A DNA stretch of 64,000 bases from Phycicoccus duodecadis (GTDB lineage: Bacteria; Actinomycetota; Actinomycetes; Actinomycetales; Dermatophilaceae), in contig NZ_PJNE01000001.1 of the NCBI RefSeq assembly GCF_002846495.1, positions 3,436,353 through 3,500,352 on the forward strand, written 5' to 3'. A program made the translations under genes and the position numbers. Positions 21,619 through 29,950 of this stretch are shown piece by piece (positions within the stretch are counted from its first letter, which is position 1; every line of letters begins with the position of its first letter). A model generated the notes under the pieces. The model was given only the letters and a program-made list of their open reading frames with translations, ran no database searches and was not told where the DNA came from.

Positions 21619-22230
21619 GTGCCCTCGCTCCTGGAGCGGCTCGTCGCGAGTGACGGCTACGCGGCCGACCTCGACCTCACCGAGGGGCTCGCCCCGGGGG
21701 AGGTCCTCGAGGGTGTCGAGCTCGAAGGGTGCCGGCTCGACGGGTGCGTCCTCGAGAAGGCGGTGCTGCGCGACTGCATCCTCACCGACTGCACCCTCAC
21801 GGGGTGCAACCTGTCGATGGCCGATCTCATCGGCACGCGCTTCACCGACTGCCGGTTCGTCGACTGCAAGGCACTCGGGGTGGTGTGGGGCCGGGCGGCG
21901 GTCGCGCCGCTGTCGACCCGGCCGTGGGACTTCGAGCGTTGCCGCCTCGACCTCGGCTCGTTCCGCGACGTGGCCGCGGCGGGTGCCCGCTTCGCCGACT
22001 GCTCGCTGCGCGAGGTCGACCTCGCCGGGGCCGACCTGCGCCGCGCCGACCTCGGCGGCTGCGACTTCGGCGGCGCCGCCTTCGCCGGGACCGACCTGCG
22101 CGAGGCCGTCCTGGTGGGTGCCGAGGGCTACGACCTCGACCCGGTCGAGAACCGGGTGCGCGGGATGCGCGTGGACGCCGGTGCGGCCGCCGGCATCCTG
22201 CGGGCGATGGGCCTGGTCGTCGAGGGCTGA
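21619..22230 (+). CDS. Pentapeptide-repeat protein, Qnr/McbG-like architecture
   Basis: A 203-residue protein starting with GTG two bases after rpe. It is built of pentapeptide repeats of A(D/N)LxX type in two blocks, residues about 35-80 and 105-170, split by a tryptophan-containing break (VVWGRAAVAPLSTRPWDFERC), the two-block layout of Qnr and McbG proteins. Many repeat positions hold cysteine (DCxLTDC, GCNLSMAD), also seen in Qnr. Such right-handed beta-helices can mimic DNA and bind gyrase. Whether this one protects gyrase cannot be told from sequence; most family members are uncharacterised. Confidence 0.82.
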   Translation: MPSLLERLVASDGYAADLDLTEGLAPGEVLEGVELEGCRLDGCVLEKAVLRDCILTDCTLTGCNLSMADLIGTRFTDCRFVDCKALGVVWGRAAVAPLSTRPWDFERCRLDLGSFRDVAAAGARFADCSLREVDLAGADLRRADLGGCDFGGAAFAGTDLREAVLVGAEGYDLDPVENRVRGMRVDAGAAAGILRAMGLVVEG

Positions 22231-22246
22231 GCCCCTCGCCGGGCTC
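22229..22246 (+). terminator. Short hairpin before the riboflavin leader
   Basis: GAGCCC at 22229-22234 pairs with GGGCTC at 22241-22246 around a six-base loop overlapping the pentapeptide-gene stop. Six base pairs only, no T-run; weak terminator at best. Confidence 0.35.
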
Positions 22247-22254
22247 CGCGGGTG

Positions 22255-22260
22255 CATACT
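22255..22260 (+). promoter_or_regulatory. Putative -10 element of the riboflavin operon
   Basis: CATACT lies six bases before the first paired base of the FMN riboswitch, the right place for the transcript to begin at the aptamer. Confidence 0.45.
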
Positions 22261-22265
22261 GGGCA

Positions 22266-22393
22266 CACGTGCTCCGGGGTCGGTGTAACTCCGAGCCGGC
22301 GGTGACAGTCCGCGACCCGACCGCAGCCAGCGGCCGGTTGACCTGGTGGAACTCCAGGACCGACGGTGAAAGTCCGGATGGTAGGCGCACGTG
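22266..22393 (+). promoter_or_regulatory. FMN riboswitch (RFN element)
   Basis: The aptamer is clear: basal stem P1 pairs CACGTGC (22266-22272) with GCACGTG (22387-22393), and inside it lie the conserved blocks GGGGTCGGTGTAACTCCG, GCCGGCGGTGACAGTCC, CTGGTGGAACTCCAG and CCGACGGTGAAAGTCCGGATG. In this class FMN binding shuts down riboflavin synthesis or uptake genes by premature termination or ribosome-site masking. It stands directly upstream of ribD-ribE-ribBA-ribH and the PnuC-like transporter. Confidence 0.96.
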
Positions 22394-22400
22394 CCGACGG

Positions 22401-22473
22401 GACCACCAGGTCTCGTCGGTGGTCGTGATGGTCGGCGCGCACGCGCGCGCCGCTGCCGTCGGCGTCGACCATC
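22401..22473 (+). promoter_or_regulatory. Riboswitch expression platform: two stable hairpins
   Basis: Between aptamer and ribD lie two perfect inverted repeats. GACCACC (22401-22407) pairs with GGTGGTC (22418-22424). GATGGTCG (22427-22434) pairs with CGACCATC (22466-22473) and encloses GGCGCGC/GCGCGCC (22434-22440, 22445-22451). No T-run follows, so either a GC-type terminator or control of the downstream ribosome site (GAGGGCGAGAG at about 22509-22519) is possible. Confidence 0.6.
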
Positions 22474-22519
22474 CGCCCGGAGCCCGACCGCTGACCGGTT
22501 CGAGGCACGAGGGCGAGAG

Positions 22520-23533
22520 ATGGACGAGAGCACCGCGCTGATGCAGCGGGCACTCGATGCTGCCCGCCTCGGCCCCGAGGCCGACCCCAACCCCCGCGTG
22601 GGCTGCGTCGTCACCGACGCCGCGGGCGCCGTGGTCGGCGTCGGCCACCACCGTGGTGCCGGTAGCGCGCACGCCGAGGTCGACGCTCTCGCGCAGGCCG
22701 GTGACCGGGCCCGGGGCGGAACCGCCCACGTCACCCTCGAGCCGTGCGACCACACCGGCCGCACCGGCCCCTGCACCCGGACCCTGCTCGACGCCGGGAT
22801 CGCGCGCGTTGTGTTCGCGGTGGCCGACCCCGACCCGGACGCCGCCGGGGGAGGGGCCACCCTGGCCGCCGCCGGGGTCGCCGTCGAGCGCGGCCCGCTG
22901 GCCGAGCAGGCCGAGGAGCTCAACGCCTCGTGGCTGCACGCCCGCCGCACCGGCCGCCCGTGGGTCGTCGCCAAGACCGCGTCGACCCTCGACGGGCGCG
23001 TCGCCGCCGCCGACGGCTCGAGCCGGTGGATCACCGGCGAGGCTGCCCGCGAGGACGTGCACGCGCTGCGCGCCCGCTGCGGCGCGGTCGTCGTGGGCAC
23101 CGGCACCGCGCTCACCGACGACCCGCAGCTCACCGTGCGCGGCGACGACGGCACCGCGGCCGCGCGCCAGCCGCTGCGCGTCGTCGTCGGGCGCCGCCCC
23201 CTCCCGGCCACCGCCCGGCTGCGTGACGGTGCGGCCGAGACCCTGGCGCTCGCGACCCACGACCCGGCCGAGGTGCTGGCGGCCCTGCACGCGGGCGGCG
23301 TCCACCGGGTGCTGCTCGAGGGCGGGCCCACCCTGACCGCCGCGTTCCTCAGGGCCGGGATGGTCGACGAGCTCGTCACCTACCTCGCGCCCGCCCTCCT
23401 CGGCGCCGGCCCGTCGGTCACGGCCGACCTCGGCGTCACGACCATCACCGATGCCGTGCGCCTGCGCCCCACCGACGTCACCGTCATCGGGGCCGACGTC
23501 CGGATCACCACCCGACCCCTGGCAAGGAGCTGA
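22520..23533 (+). CDS. ribD: Bifunctional riboflavin deaminase/reductase
   Basis: Deaminates and reduces the pyrimidine intermediate after GTP cyclohydrolase II. I start at the ATG at 22520, after a GAGGG-like site; an open frame reaches back into the riboswitch but is not coding. Of 337 residues, 1-145 are the deaminase with zinc ligands His51 (HAE), Cys76 and Cys85 (PCDHTGRTGPC); 146-337 are the reductase (WVVAKTASTLDGRVAA, VLLEGGPTL). First gene of the rib operon, five bases before ribE. Confidence 0.95.
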   Translation: MDESTALMQRALDAARLGPEADPNPRVGCVVTDAAGAVVGVGHHRGAGSAHAEVDALAQAGDRARGGTAHVTLEPCDHTGRTGPCTRTLLDAGIARVVFAVADPDPDAAGGGATLAAAGVAVERGPLAEQAEELNASWLHARRTGRPWVVAKTASTLDGRVAAADGSSRWITGEAAREDVHALRARCGAVVVGTGTALTDDPQLTVRGDDGTAAARQPLRVVVGRRPLPATARLRDGAAETLALATHDPAEVLAALHAGGVHRVLLEGGPTLTAAFLRAGMVDELVTYLAPALLGAGPSVTADLGVTTITDAVRLRPTDVTVIGADVRITTRPLARS

Positions 23534-23538
23534 CCGCC

Positions 23539-24150
23539 ATGTTCACCGGCATCGTCGAGGAGCTCGGCACCGTCGTCGCGCTCGAGACCGCCACCGACTC
23601 CGCGCGGCTGACCATCCGTGGACCGCTCGTGACGAGCGACGCCGAGCACGGGGCCTCGATCGCGGTCAACGGGGTCTGCCTCACGGTCGTCACGCACGGC
23701 GACGGGGAGTTCTCGGTCGACGTGATGGCCGAGACCCTCGCCCGGTCGAGCCTCGGCGCGCTCGAGGCCGGCGCTCCGGTGAACCTCGAGCGCGCCATGC
23801 CCGCGTCCGGTCGCTTCGGGGGTCACGTCGTGCAGGGCCACGTCGACGGCACCGGCACCCTCATCGCGCGGACGCCCGGTGAGCAGTGGGAGGTCGTCGA
23901 GGTCTCGCTGCCGCGCGGGCTCGCGCCCTACGTCGTCGAGAAGGGGTCCATCACGGTCGACGGCGTCAGCCTGACCGTGGTCGACGTGGGGGAGTCCTCG
24001 TTCACGGTGTCGCTCATCCCGACCACGCTCGGGCTCACGACACTCGGCACCAAGGGCGTCGGCGACCCGGTCAACCTCGAGGTCGACGTCCTGGCGAAGT
24101 ACGTCGAGCGGCTGCTGGCCGCCCGCTTCGCGGCGGAGGCCACGTCATGA
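23539..24150 (+). CDS. ribE: Riboflavin synthase alpha chain
   Basis: Dismutates two 6,7-dimethyl-8-ribityllumazines to riboflavin. The 203-residue protein starts MFTGIVEELGTV, the family's hallmark, and contains two lumazine-binding barrels: the first with GASIAVNGVCLTVV, the second with KGSITVDGVSLTVVDV, each followed by a substrate loop. Length is normal. It overlaps ribBA by four bases (ATGA). Confidence 0.96.
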   Translation: MFTGIVEELGTVVALETATDSARLTIRGPLVTSDAEHGASIAVNGVCLTVVTHGDGEFSVDVMAETLARSSLGALEAGAPVNLERAMPASGRFGGHVVQGHVDGTGTLIARTPGEQWEVVEVSLPRGLAPYVVEKGSITVDGVSLTVVDVGESSFTVSLIPTTLGLTTLGTKGVGDPVNLEVDVLAKYVERLLAARFAAEATS

Positions 24151-25370
24151 GCCTCGCCACCGTCGAGCAGGCGCTCGATGCGCTGCGCGCCGGGCGGCCG
24201 GTGCTGGTCCTCGACGACGCGGACCGCGAGAACGAGGGCGATGTCGTGCTGGCCGCGCAGACCCTCACCGACGCGTGGCTGGCGTGGACCATCCGGCACA
24301 GCTCCGGCTACCTCTGCGCGCCGGTCACGGCCGAGGTCGCCGACCGGCTGGCGCTGCCGTTGATGGTGCTCGACAACCGCGACCCGCGCCGCACCGCGTA
24401 CACGGTCACGGTCGACGCGGCCGCCGGGGTCACCACGGGCATCTCGGCCGCCGACCGCGCCCACACCATCCGCACCCTGGCCGACCCGGCGACCGGGCCC
24501 GACGACCTCGTCCGCCCCGGGCACGTCGTGCCGCTGCGGGCGCGCGACGGCGGCGTGCTCACCCGCGCCGGCCACACCGAGGCGGCCGTCGACCTGTGCC
24601 GGCTCGCGGGCCTGGCGCCTGTCGGCGCCATCGGCGAGCTGGTGGCCGACGACGGCACGATGCTGCGCACCCCCGAGGTGCTGGCGCTCGGCATCGAGCA
24701 CGACCTGCCCGTCCTGACCATCGCCGACCTCGTCGCCTGGCGCCAGCGCCACGACCGGGTCGAGCGCGTCGCCGACACGGTGCTGCCGACGCGGCACGGC
24801 ACCTTCCGCACCGTCGCCTACCGCGACGTCGTCACGGGGGTCGAGCACCTCGCGCTCGTGAGCCCCCGGGGTGTCCCGGGCGCCGCGCCGCTGGTCCGGC
24901 TGCATTCGGAGTGCCTGACCGGCGACGTCCTGGGCTCGCAGCGCTGCGACTGCGGGCCGCAGCTCGAGCGGGCCCTCGAGCGGGTGGCTGCCGAGGGCGG
25001 GGTCGTCGTGTACCTGCGCGGCCACGAGGGGCGCGGGGTGGGTCTCGGTGCCAAGCTGCGCGCGTACGAGCTCCAGGACCAGGGGCTCGACACCGTCGAC
25101 GCGCAACTCGAGCTCGGGCTGCCCGTCGACGCACGCGAGTACGCCGCCGGCGCAGCCGTACTCGTCGACCTGGGCATCGAGTCGGTGCGGCTGCTGACCA
25201 ACAACCCCGCCAAGGTCGCGGCCCTGCGCGGGCACGGCATCGAGGTCACGAGCGTCGAGCGGCTGCGCATCGCCCCCGGTCCCGACAACCGCACCTACCT
25301 TCGTACCAAGCGCGACCGGCTCGGCCACGACCTCGTCGTCGACAGCACCGACACCGGGACGACGGCGTGA
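24147..25370 (+). CDS. ribBA: Fused DHBP synthase / GTP cyclohydrolase II
   Basis: Provides both riboflavin precursors: 3,4-dihydroxy-2-butanone 4-phosphate from ribulose 5-phosphate and the pyrimidine from GTP. The 407-residue protein starts at ATG 24147. Residues 1-205 are RibB ([16 protein letters not shown], the acidic metal site, and [11 protein letters not shown]); residues 210-400 are RibA, with zinc cysteines in [16 protein letters not shown] and the [11 protein letters not shown] phosphate loop. Both halves look intact. Confidence 0.96.
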   Translation: MSLATVEQALDALRAGRPVLVLDDADRENEGDVVLAAQTLTDAWLAWTIRHSSGYLCAPVTAEVADRLALPLMVLDNRDPRRTAYTVTVDAAAGVTTGISAADRAHTIRTLADPATGPDDLVRPGHVVPLRARDGGVLTRAGHTEAAVDLCRLAGLAPVGAIGELVADDGTMLRTPEVLALGIEHDLPVLTIADLVAWRQRHDRVERVADTVLPTRHGTFRTVAYRDVVTGVEHLALVSPRGVPGAAPLVRLHSECLTGDVLGSQRCDCGPQLERALERVAAEGGVVVYLRGHEGRGVGLGAKLRAYELQDQGLDTVDAQLELGLPVDAREYAAGAAVLVDLGIESVRLLTNNPAKVAALRGHGIEVTSVERLRIAPGPDNRTYLRTKRDRLGHDLVVDSTDTGTTA

Positions 25371-25440
25371 GCGGCCGGCCGCAGGTCGCCGCAGCCAGGA
25401 CCCGGCGCGTGTCACCACTCACCGAAGGAGTACGCCGAGC

Positions 25441-25923
25441 ATGAGCGGAGACGGAGCCCCCGTCGTCAGCGTCGACGGGCACGGGCTGCGGGTCGCCGTC
25501 GTGGCGGCCTCGTGGCACCAGGAGGTGATGGACGGCCTCCTCGCCGGGGCCCTGCGCGGCCTCGAGGGCGCCGGCGTCACGTCGCCCACGGTGGTCCGGG
25601 TGCCGGGCACGGTCGAGCTCAGCGTGGCGTGCGCGCGACTGGCGCCCCATCATGACGCCCTCGTCGCGCTCGGTGTCGTCGTCCGCGGGGGCACCCCCCA
25701 CTTCGAGTACGTCTGCCAGGGCGTCACGGCCGGCCTGACCCAGGTCGCCGTCGGCACCGGCGTACCGGTCGGCTTCGGCGTGCTCACCTGCGACACGACC
25801 GAGCAGGCGCTCGACCGGGCCGGCCTGCCGGGCAGCAGCGAGGACAAGGGGCACGAGGCGGCCACCGCCGCCGTCGCCACGGCCGTCACGCTGCGCGCCC
25901 TCGCCCCTGCACCCGCCGAGTAA
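25441..25923 (+). CDS. ribH: 6,7-dimethyl-8-ribityllumazine synthase
   Basis: Condenses the two products of the RibD and RibB branches. The 160-residue protein starts with ATG after GAAGGAG at about 25424-25430. [32 protein letters not shown] and [13 protein letters not shown] mark the substrate pocket; [16 protein letters not shown] closes it. The general-acid histidine appears in GGTPHFEYV. Seventy bases separate it from ribBA, a normal spacing in this operon. Confidence 0.95.
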   Translation: MSGDGAPVVSVDGHGLRVAVVAASWHQEVMDGLLAGALRGLEGAGVTSPTVVRVPGTVELSVACARLAPHHDALVALGVVVRGGTPHFEYVCQGVTAGLTQVAVGTGVPVGFGVLTCDTTEQALDRAGLPGSSEDKGHEAATAAVATAVTLRALAPAPAE

Positions 25924-25977
25924 CCTGCCAGCCCGCATCGAGCGTCCTCGAGCCGACCCGCATCCCCCACCCCGCAC

Positions 25978-26018
25978 AGCACCACCTCCCACCCCGAATA
26001 GCACCACCTCCCACCCCG
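25978..26018 (+). repeat. Short tandem direct repeat in the ribH-transporter gap
   Basis: A 19-base unit beginning AGCACCACCTCCC occurs at 25978-25996 and 26000-26018, period 22, with a partial relative just upstream (CCCCCACCCCGCA near 25965). It lies in the 117-base gap before the transporter gene and is strongly C-biased on the plus strand. No known function; too few units for CRISPR. Confidence 0.7.
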
Positions 26019-26040
26019 CAGAACGGAGCCCCCCGCCCCC

Positions 26041-26799
26041 ATGAACGCCCTCGTCACCGCGACCGACCCGTCGCAGAACCTCTTCCAGCAGGCGATCGAC
26101 GCCGGCATCGCCATCGGCCCGTACACGCTGCACTGGCTCGAGCTGATCGGCGTCCTCATCGGCGTCGCATCGGCCTGGTACGGCATGAAGCGCGCCGTGT
26201 GGGCCTGGCCGGTGGGCATCGTCGCCAACATCATGCTGTTCTTCGTCTACATCGGCGCTGCGTTCGGCGCCGACCAGCGCATCCCCCTGTTCGGCCAGTC
26301 CGGGCGGCAGGTCTTCTTCATCATCGTCAGCATCTACGGCTGGGTCCGCTGGTCCCAGCACCGCAAGGCCTCCGGTGGCACCGGCGCCCCGGCCGTCATC
26401 CCGCGCTGGATGACGAGCCGCGAGCGTCTGGTCGTCGGTGCCGGCTGGCTCCTGGGCACCGTCGTGGTGCACCAGCTGTTCGTGGCGCTGTGGAACCTCT
26501 CGCCCAACCCGTACTACACCCCGCAGTGGTGGTTCTACTGGTGCGACGCCTGGATCTTCGTCGGCTCGATCGTGGCCACGTACTCGATGGCGCGCGGCTG
26601 GAACGAGTTCTGGCTGGCCTGGATCGGCGTCGATTTGGTCGGGGTGCCGCTCGGTTTCGCGACGGGCTACGTGCCGACCTCGGTGATGTACATCTTCTAC
26701 GGGATGTTCGTGATCTACGGGTTCACCCAGTGGGTGAGGCTCACCCGTGAGGCCGACCTCGAGCGGGGCGGTCGACGCGCCGAACCGGCCTCCGTCTGA
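26041..26799 (+). CDS. PnuC/RibM-family membrane transporter, probable riboflavin importer
   Basis: A 252-residue membrane protein of the PnuC family, with about seven hydrophobic segments and the aromatic signature segments WLELIGVLIGVASAWYGMKR, WPVGIVANIMLFFVYIG and YSMARGWNEFWLAWIGVDL. PnuC proteins carry nicotinamide riboside, but the branch called PnuX/RibM carries riboflavin by facilitated diffusion. The location, last in an FMN-riboswitch rib operon and before its terminator, is the reason to favour riboflavin. The C-terminal tail is charged and cytoplasmic. Substrate is inference. Confidence 0.82.
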   Translation: MNALVTATDPSQNLFQQAIDAGIAIGPYTLHWLELIGVLIGVASAWYGMKRAVWAWPVGIVANIMLFFVYIGAAFGADQRIPLFGQSGRQVFFIIVSIYGWVRWSQHRKASGGTGAPAVIPRWMTSRERLVVGAGWLLGTVVVHQLFVALWNLSPNPYYTPQWWFYWCDAWIFVGSIVATYSMARGWNEFWLAWIGVDLVGVPLGFATGYVPTSVMYIFYGMFVIYGFTQWVRLTREADLERGGRRAEPASV

Positions 26800-26828
26800 G
26801 GGGGGTTCAGCGCACCTTGGGGCGCACC

Positions 26829-26867
26829 GCGAACGGGCGGGTCGGCGAGGCCGGCCCGCCCGTTCGC
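26829..26867 (+). terminator. Terminator of the riboflavin operon
   Basis: GCGAACGGGCGGG (26829-26841) and its exact complement (26855-26867) form a 13-base-pair stem with a 13-base loop, 30 bases after the transporter stop. It is followed by TTGCTCGG, a very short T-containing tail. Confidence 0.85.
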
Positions 26868-27060
26868 TTGCTCGGGTCCGGGCTGTCCGGCTGGTGACGG
26901 CTCGTCCGTGGTCCTGTTCCAGACGGCCTGGATGGCGGCCTCCGCGGTCCCTCCTTCCCGCGGGCGGGCGCATTCTCCTGTGGTCGTCACATCCGCCCCT
27001 CCAGTCGCGCTCATGGCGGGAAAAACGTTGCCCCGATTGTGAATTGGTGCCCTCGAACGC
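26868..27060. other. Non-coding gap before the HNH nuclease gene
   Basis: With the terminator and promoter, the gap between the transporter and the HNH gene is 315 bases. This part has frames open on the minus strand but no recognisable protein, ribosome site or codon pattern. Around 27010-27100 it becomes noticeably richer in A and T than anything nearby, which suits a promoter or a boundary of acquired DNA. Confidence 0.5.
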
Positions 27061-27089
27061 TTGTTCGTGTCACCGTGATCGAGTAAGAT
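27061..27089 (+). promoter_or_regulatory. Promoter of the HNH nuclease gene
   Basis: TTGTTC at 27061-27066 and TAAGAT at 27084-27089, separated by 17 bases, make the best sigma-70-like promoter in the window, 25 bases before the gene's start and in locally AT-richer DNA. Confidence 0.6.
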
Positions 27090-27114
27090 CGTGGGTACAG
27101 GGGAGGGGGTTTCG

Positions 27115-28770
27115 ATGGCAGTGACGACCGGTCCGCAGGACGTTCTGAGTGCCGCACGTTCAGCGCGTCAGATGTTGACGGACGCTCTGTGCCCGAGCGA
27201 GCTGCGCGGGTCGCAGGAGGAGTGGGCCCAGGCTCTCGGCGAGCTGCAGGCCGTGATCGACACCGCGACCGCGGCGCAGGATGCCGCGATCGTGCGGCTG
27301 GCGGCGATCGAGCCGGAGGTCCTGGACGACGGGGAGGTCATCGACACCCACCGGGCGCTCGGCCACGTGGCGTTGGACGCTTCGGCGATCGTGTCCGGGG
27401 TGCTGGCCGTGACCGCCGTGCACGCCGAGCGGCGGGTGCGGGCGGCGGTCCGTCTCGCCGCGGACGGTCCGGAAGGCACCGCGACCGAGACCGGGCTGGG
27501 TGGGTTGCACACCGCGATGGGTGCCGGGCGGTTGGATGCGTACCGGGCGTCGGTGGTGGCGACCGAGCTCGAGGAGGCCCCGGCCGAGGTCGCCGCGTCG
27601 GTGGTCGGCGGCCTGGACGAGTACTTCGGCAGCGAGGACGGGCCGCGGTTGCGGCGCCGGGTCCGTCGGATGCTGGCCCGGATCTCGCCCGACCTGCTTC
27701 GCCAACGCGCCGTCCGCGCCCGGTCCGAATGCCGCCTCGAACGGTGGGTCGGCGAACCCGGGGTCGACACCTGGCACGGCACCTTCCCCTCCGAAGAAGC
27801 AGCCCAGGCCTGGGCCGCGATCGACGCCCTCGCGCAGCAGTACGTCACCGACGGCGTGTGTGACCGGGTCGACCGGGCCCGCGCCCAGGCCCTGACCGAC
27901 CTGGTGGCGGGGAACGCGACCATCGACGTCCAGGTCGTCCACACCATCGCGGCCGATGCGCCCACAGGTCCTACGCCCGCGAGCGAGGCTGGGGCGAGCC
28001 AGGCAGCGCCGGGCGATCTGCTCGAGGTCACCGGCCTCCGCCCCGGCGAGCCGATGTTGGTCTCTCGCGCGTGGCTCGACCGTGCCAGCGCCCACCCGAG
28101 CTCCACCGGCCCTACCTCCACCAGCGCCGGCCGGGCCGCACCGCGACCGCGGGGCGAACCCCGCGTGGGCCTCGCCCCGTGTGACCCGCTCACCGGTGCC
28201 CTGCTCGACCTCGCCGGCGAGCTCACCACCGACGCCTACCGCCCCGGGAGGGCCCTGGCCTCGCTGGTCCGCGCCCGCGACGGGCACTGCCGCTTCCCCG
28301 GCTGCCACGTCGCCGCCCGCTTCTGCGACCTCGACCACGTCACCCCCTGGCCCACCGGCCCGACATCAGCAGCCAACCTGGTCTGCCTCTGCCGCCGACA
28401 CCACCGCATCAAACAACGCCCCGGCTGGCGCGCCCTCCTCCACCCCGACGCCACCCTCACCTGGACCGACCCCACCGGCCGGGCCCGCACCACCCACCCC
28501 ATCGACCACCTCCACCCCGCCGTCCTACCCGACACCGGCACCGACCCCGCCACCCTCACCTACAACCCCCGCCTCGTCACCCCCGACGCACCCCACAGCA
28601 CCCTCGAGTACCACCTCGAACACAACCCGGGCCCACCACCAGCAAGACCCCGCATCCGCTGCCGCATCGAACACCACCGACCCACCCCGACCCACCCCGA
28701 CCTGCTCTACACGCCGGTCCACTCCCCGAGACCACCAGTGCTCCCACCGCCGAGCGGTCCGCCCTTCTGA
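27115..28770 (+). CDS. HNH endonuclease with DUF222 domain (13E12-repeat family)
   Basis: A 551-residue protein; I start at the ATG at 27115, preceded by a strong GGAGGGGG site. Residues 20-290 are the helical DUF222 domain; 300-360 is a Ser/Thr/Pro/Ala linker; an HNH domain follows near residue 385 with [14 protein letters not shown], then N and CRRHHR, all the metal and catalytic residues. The last 80 residues are Pro/Thr/His-rich and codons there end in C almost without exception, unlike the N-terminal half. Such genes occur in many copies in actinobacteria and behave like selfish elements; their targets are unknown. It separates the rib operon from hisE. Confidence 0.88.
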   Translation: MAVTTGPQDVLSAARSARQMLTDALCPSELRGSQEEWAQALGELQAVIDTATAAQDAAIVRLAAIEPEVLDDGEVIDTHRALGHVALDASAIVSGVLAVTAVHAERRVRAAVRLAADGPEGTATETGLGGLHTAMGAGRLDAYRASVVATELEEAPAEVAASVVGGLDEYFGSEDGPRLRRRVRRMLARISPDLLRQRAVRARSECRLERWVGEPGVDTWHGTFPSEEAAQAWAAIDALAQQYVTDGVCDRVDRARAQALTDLVAGNATIDVQVVHTIAADAPTGPTPASEAGASQAAPGDLLEVTGLRPGEPMLVSRAWLDRASAHPSSTGPTSTSAGRAAPRPRGEPRVGLAPCDPLTGALLDLAGELTTDAYRPGRALASLVRARDGHCRFPGCHVAARFCDLDHVTPWPTGPTSAANLVCLCRRHHRIKQRPGWRALLHPDATLTWTDPTGRARTTHPIDHLHPAVLPDTGTDPATLTYNPRLVTPDAPHSTLEYHLEHNPGPPPARPRIRCRIEHHRPTPTHPDLLYTPVHSPRPPVLPPPSGPPF

Positions 28771-28799
28771 CCGCGGTCCGGCCCGCCCGCCGGGCGCCG

Positions 28800-28805
28800 T
28801 ACCCT
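28800..28805 (+). promoter_or_regulatory. Leaderless -10 element of hisE
   Basis: TACCCT ends eight bases before the hisE GTG, 29 bases after the HNH gene stop. Confidence 0.4.
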
Positions 28806-28813
28806 TGACCATC

Positions 28814-29077
28814 GTGAAGACGTTCGACGCGCTGTACGCCGAGCTCGCCGAGAAGGCGCGCACCCGCCCCGAGGGCTCCGGCACCGTCCGCGAGCTCGAC
28901 GCCGGCGTGCACGCCATCGGCAAGAAGATCGTCGAGGAGGCCGCCGAGGTGTGGATGGCGGCCGAGCACGAAGGGCGCGAGCGCACGGCCGAGGAGGTCA
29001 GCCAGCTGCTCTACCACCTGCAGGTGCTGATGATCGCCTCCGACCTCACCCCTGACGACGTCTACCGCCACCTCTGA
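28814..29077 (+). CDS. hisE: Phosphoribosyl-ATP pyrophosphatase
   Basis: Second step of histidine synthesis. The 87-residue protein starts with GTG at 28814 ([15 protein letters not shown]); a TTG nine bases upstream is less likely. [14 protein letters not shown] carries the metal-binding EExxE of the MazG-like all-alpha fold, and [11 protein letters not shown] with D/E residues follows. Stand-alone HisE, separate from HisI at 33783, is the actinobacterial arrangement. hisG follows at 27 bases. Confidence 0.94.
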   Translation: MKTFDALYAELAEKARTRPEGSGTVRELDAGVHAIGKKIVEEAAEVWMAAEHEGRERTAEEVSQLLYHLQVLMIASDLTPDDVYRHL

Positions 29078-29104
29078 GCGGCCCGAACCCCGAGGACCCC
29101 TGAC

Positions 29105-29950
29105 ATGCTGCGCATCGCCGTCCCCAACAAGGGATCGCTGTCCGACCCCGCGGCCGCCATGCTGCGCGAGGCCGGGTACCGGACCCGCCGCGACACCAAG
29201 GAGCTCGTCGTGCGCGACGAGGCGGGTGACGTCGAGCTCTTCTACCTGCGCCCGCGCGACATCGCGGTCTACGTCGGCTCCGGCACCGTCGACTGCGGCA
29301 TCACCGGGCGCGACCTCCTGCTCGACTCGGGCTCGGCCGCGGTCGAGGTGATGGATCTCGGGTTCGGCGCCTCGACCTTCCGCTACGCCGCGCGCCCCGG
29401 GACCGCCACCCGCATCGAGGACATCGCGGGCTGCCGGGTGGCCACGAGCTACCAGGGCCTGGTCGAGAAGCACCTGGCCGACCACGGTGTCAGCGCCGAG
29501 GTGGTGCGCCTCGACGGCGCCGTCGAGACCGCCATCACCCTCGGGGTCGCCGACGTCATCGCCGACGTGGTCGAGACCGGCGCCACCCTGCGCAGCCAGG
29601 GTCTCGAGGTGTTCGGCGACCCCATCCTGCGCAGCGAGGCGGTGCTGGTGCGGCGAGAAGGGTCCGACGACGCCTTCGCGGTCGAGGTGCTGCGGCGCCG
29701 CCTGCTCGGCGTCGTCACCGCCCGCCACTACGTGATGCTCGACTACGACGTGCCGGCCGACCTGGTCGACCGCGCCTGCGCGATCACTCCCGGCCTCGAG
29801 AGCCCCACGGTCTCGTCGCTGCAGAACCGCGACTGGTGCGCGGTGCGGGCCATGGTCCCGCGGGCCGTCACCAACGCCGTCATGGACGAGCTCTACGAGC
29901 TCGGCGCCCGCGCCATCCTGGTCACCGACATCACCGCGTGCCGGTTGTGA
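29105..29950 (+). CDS. hisG: ATP phosphoribosyltransferase, long form
   Basis: First and feedback-controlled step of histidine synthesis. The 281-residue protein has the catalytic domain (LRIAVPNKGSL at the N-terminus, DCGITGRDLL, and the PRPP loop region ETGATLRSQGLEV) and a C-terminal ACT-like regulatory domain (last 75 residues), so it is the long HisG that needs no HisZ and is inhibited by histidine. GAGGACC is the ribosome site. It overlaps the next gene by four bases. Confidence 0.95.
   Translation: MLRIAVPNKGSLSDPAAAMLREAGYRTRRDTKELVVRDEAGDVELFYLRPRDIAVYVGSGTVDCGITGRDLLLDSGSAAVEVMDLGFGASTFRYAARPGTATRIEDIAGCRVATSYQGLVEKHLADHGVSAEVVRLDGAVETAITLGVADVIADVVETGATLRSQGLEVFGDPILRSEAVLVRREGSDDAFAVEVLRRRLLGVVTARHYVMLDYDVPADLVDRACAITPGLESPTVSSLQNRDWCAVRAMVPRAVTNAVMDELYELGARAILVTDITACRL

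Noticed and set aside
25961..26018. Possible CRISPR array
   Set aside because: Only two full repeat copies, three-base spacers and no cas genes.
26715..27014. 99-codon minus-strand frame in the gap before the HNH gene
   Set aside because: Overlaps the transporter's 3' end and the terminator, no ribosome site, no recognisable family.
28805..28813. TTG as the hisE start
   Set aside because: The GTG at 28814 gives the usual N-terminus and the right distance from a TACCCT box.
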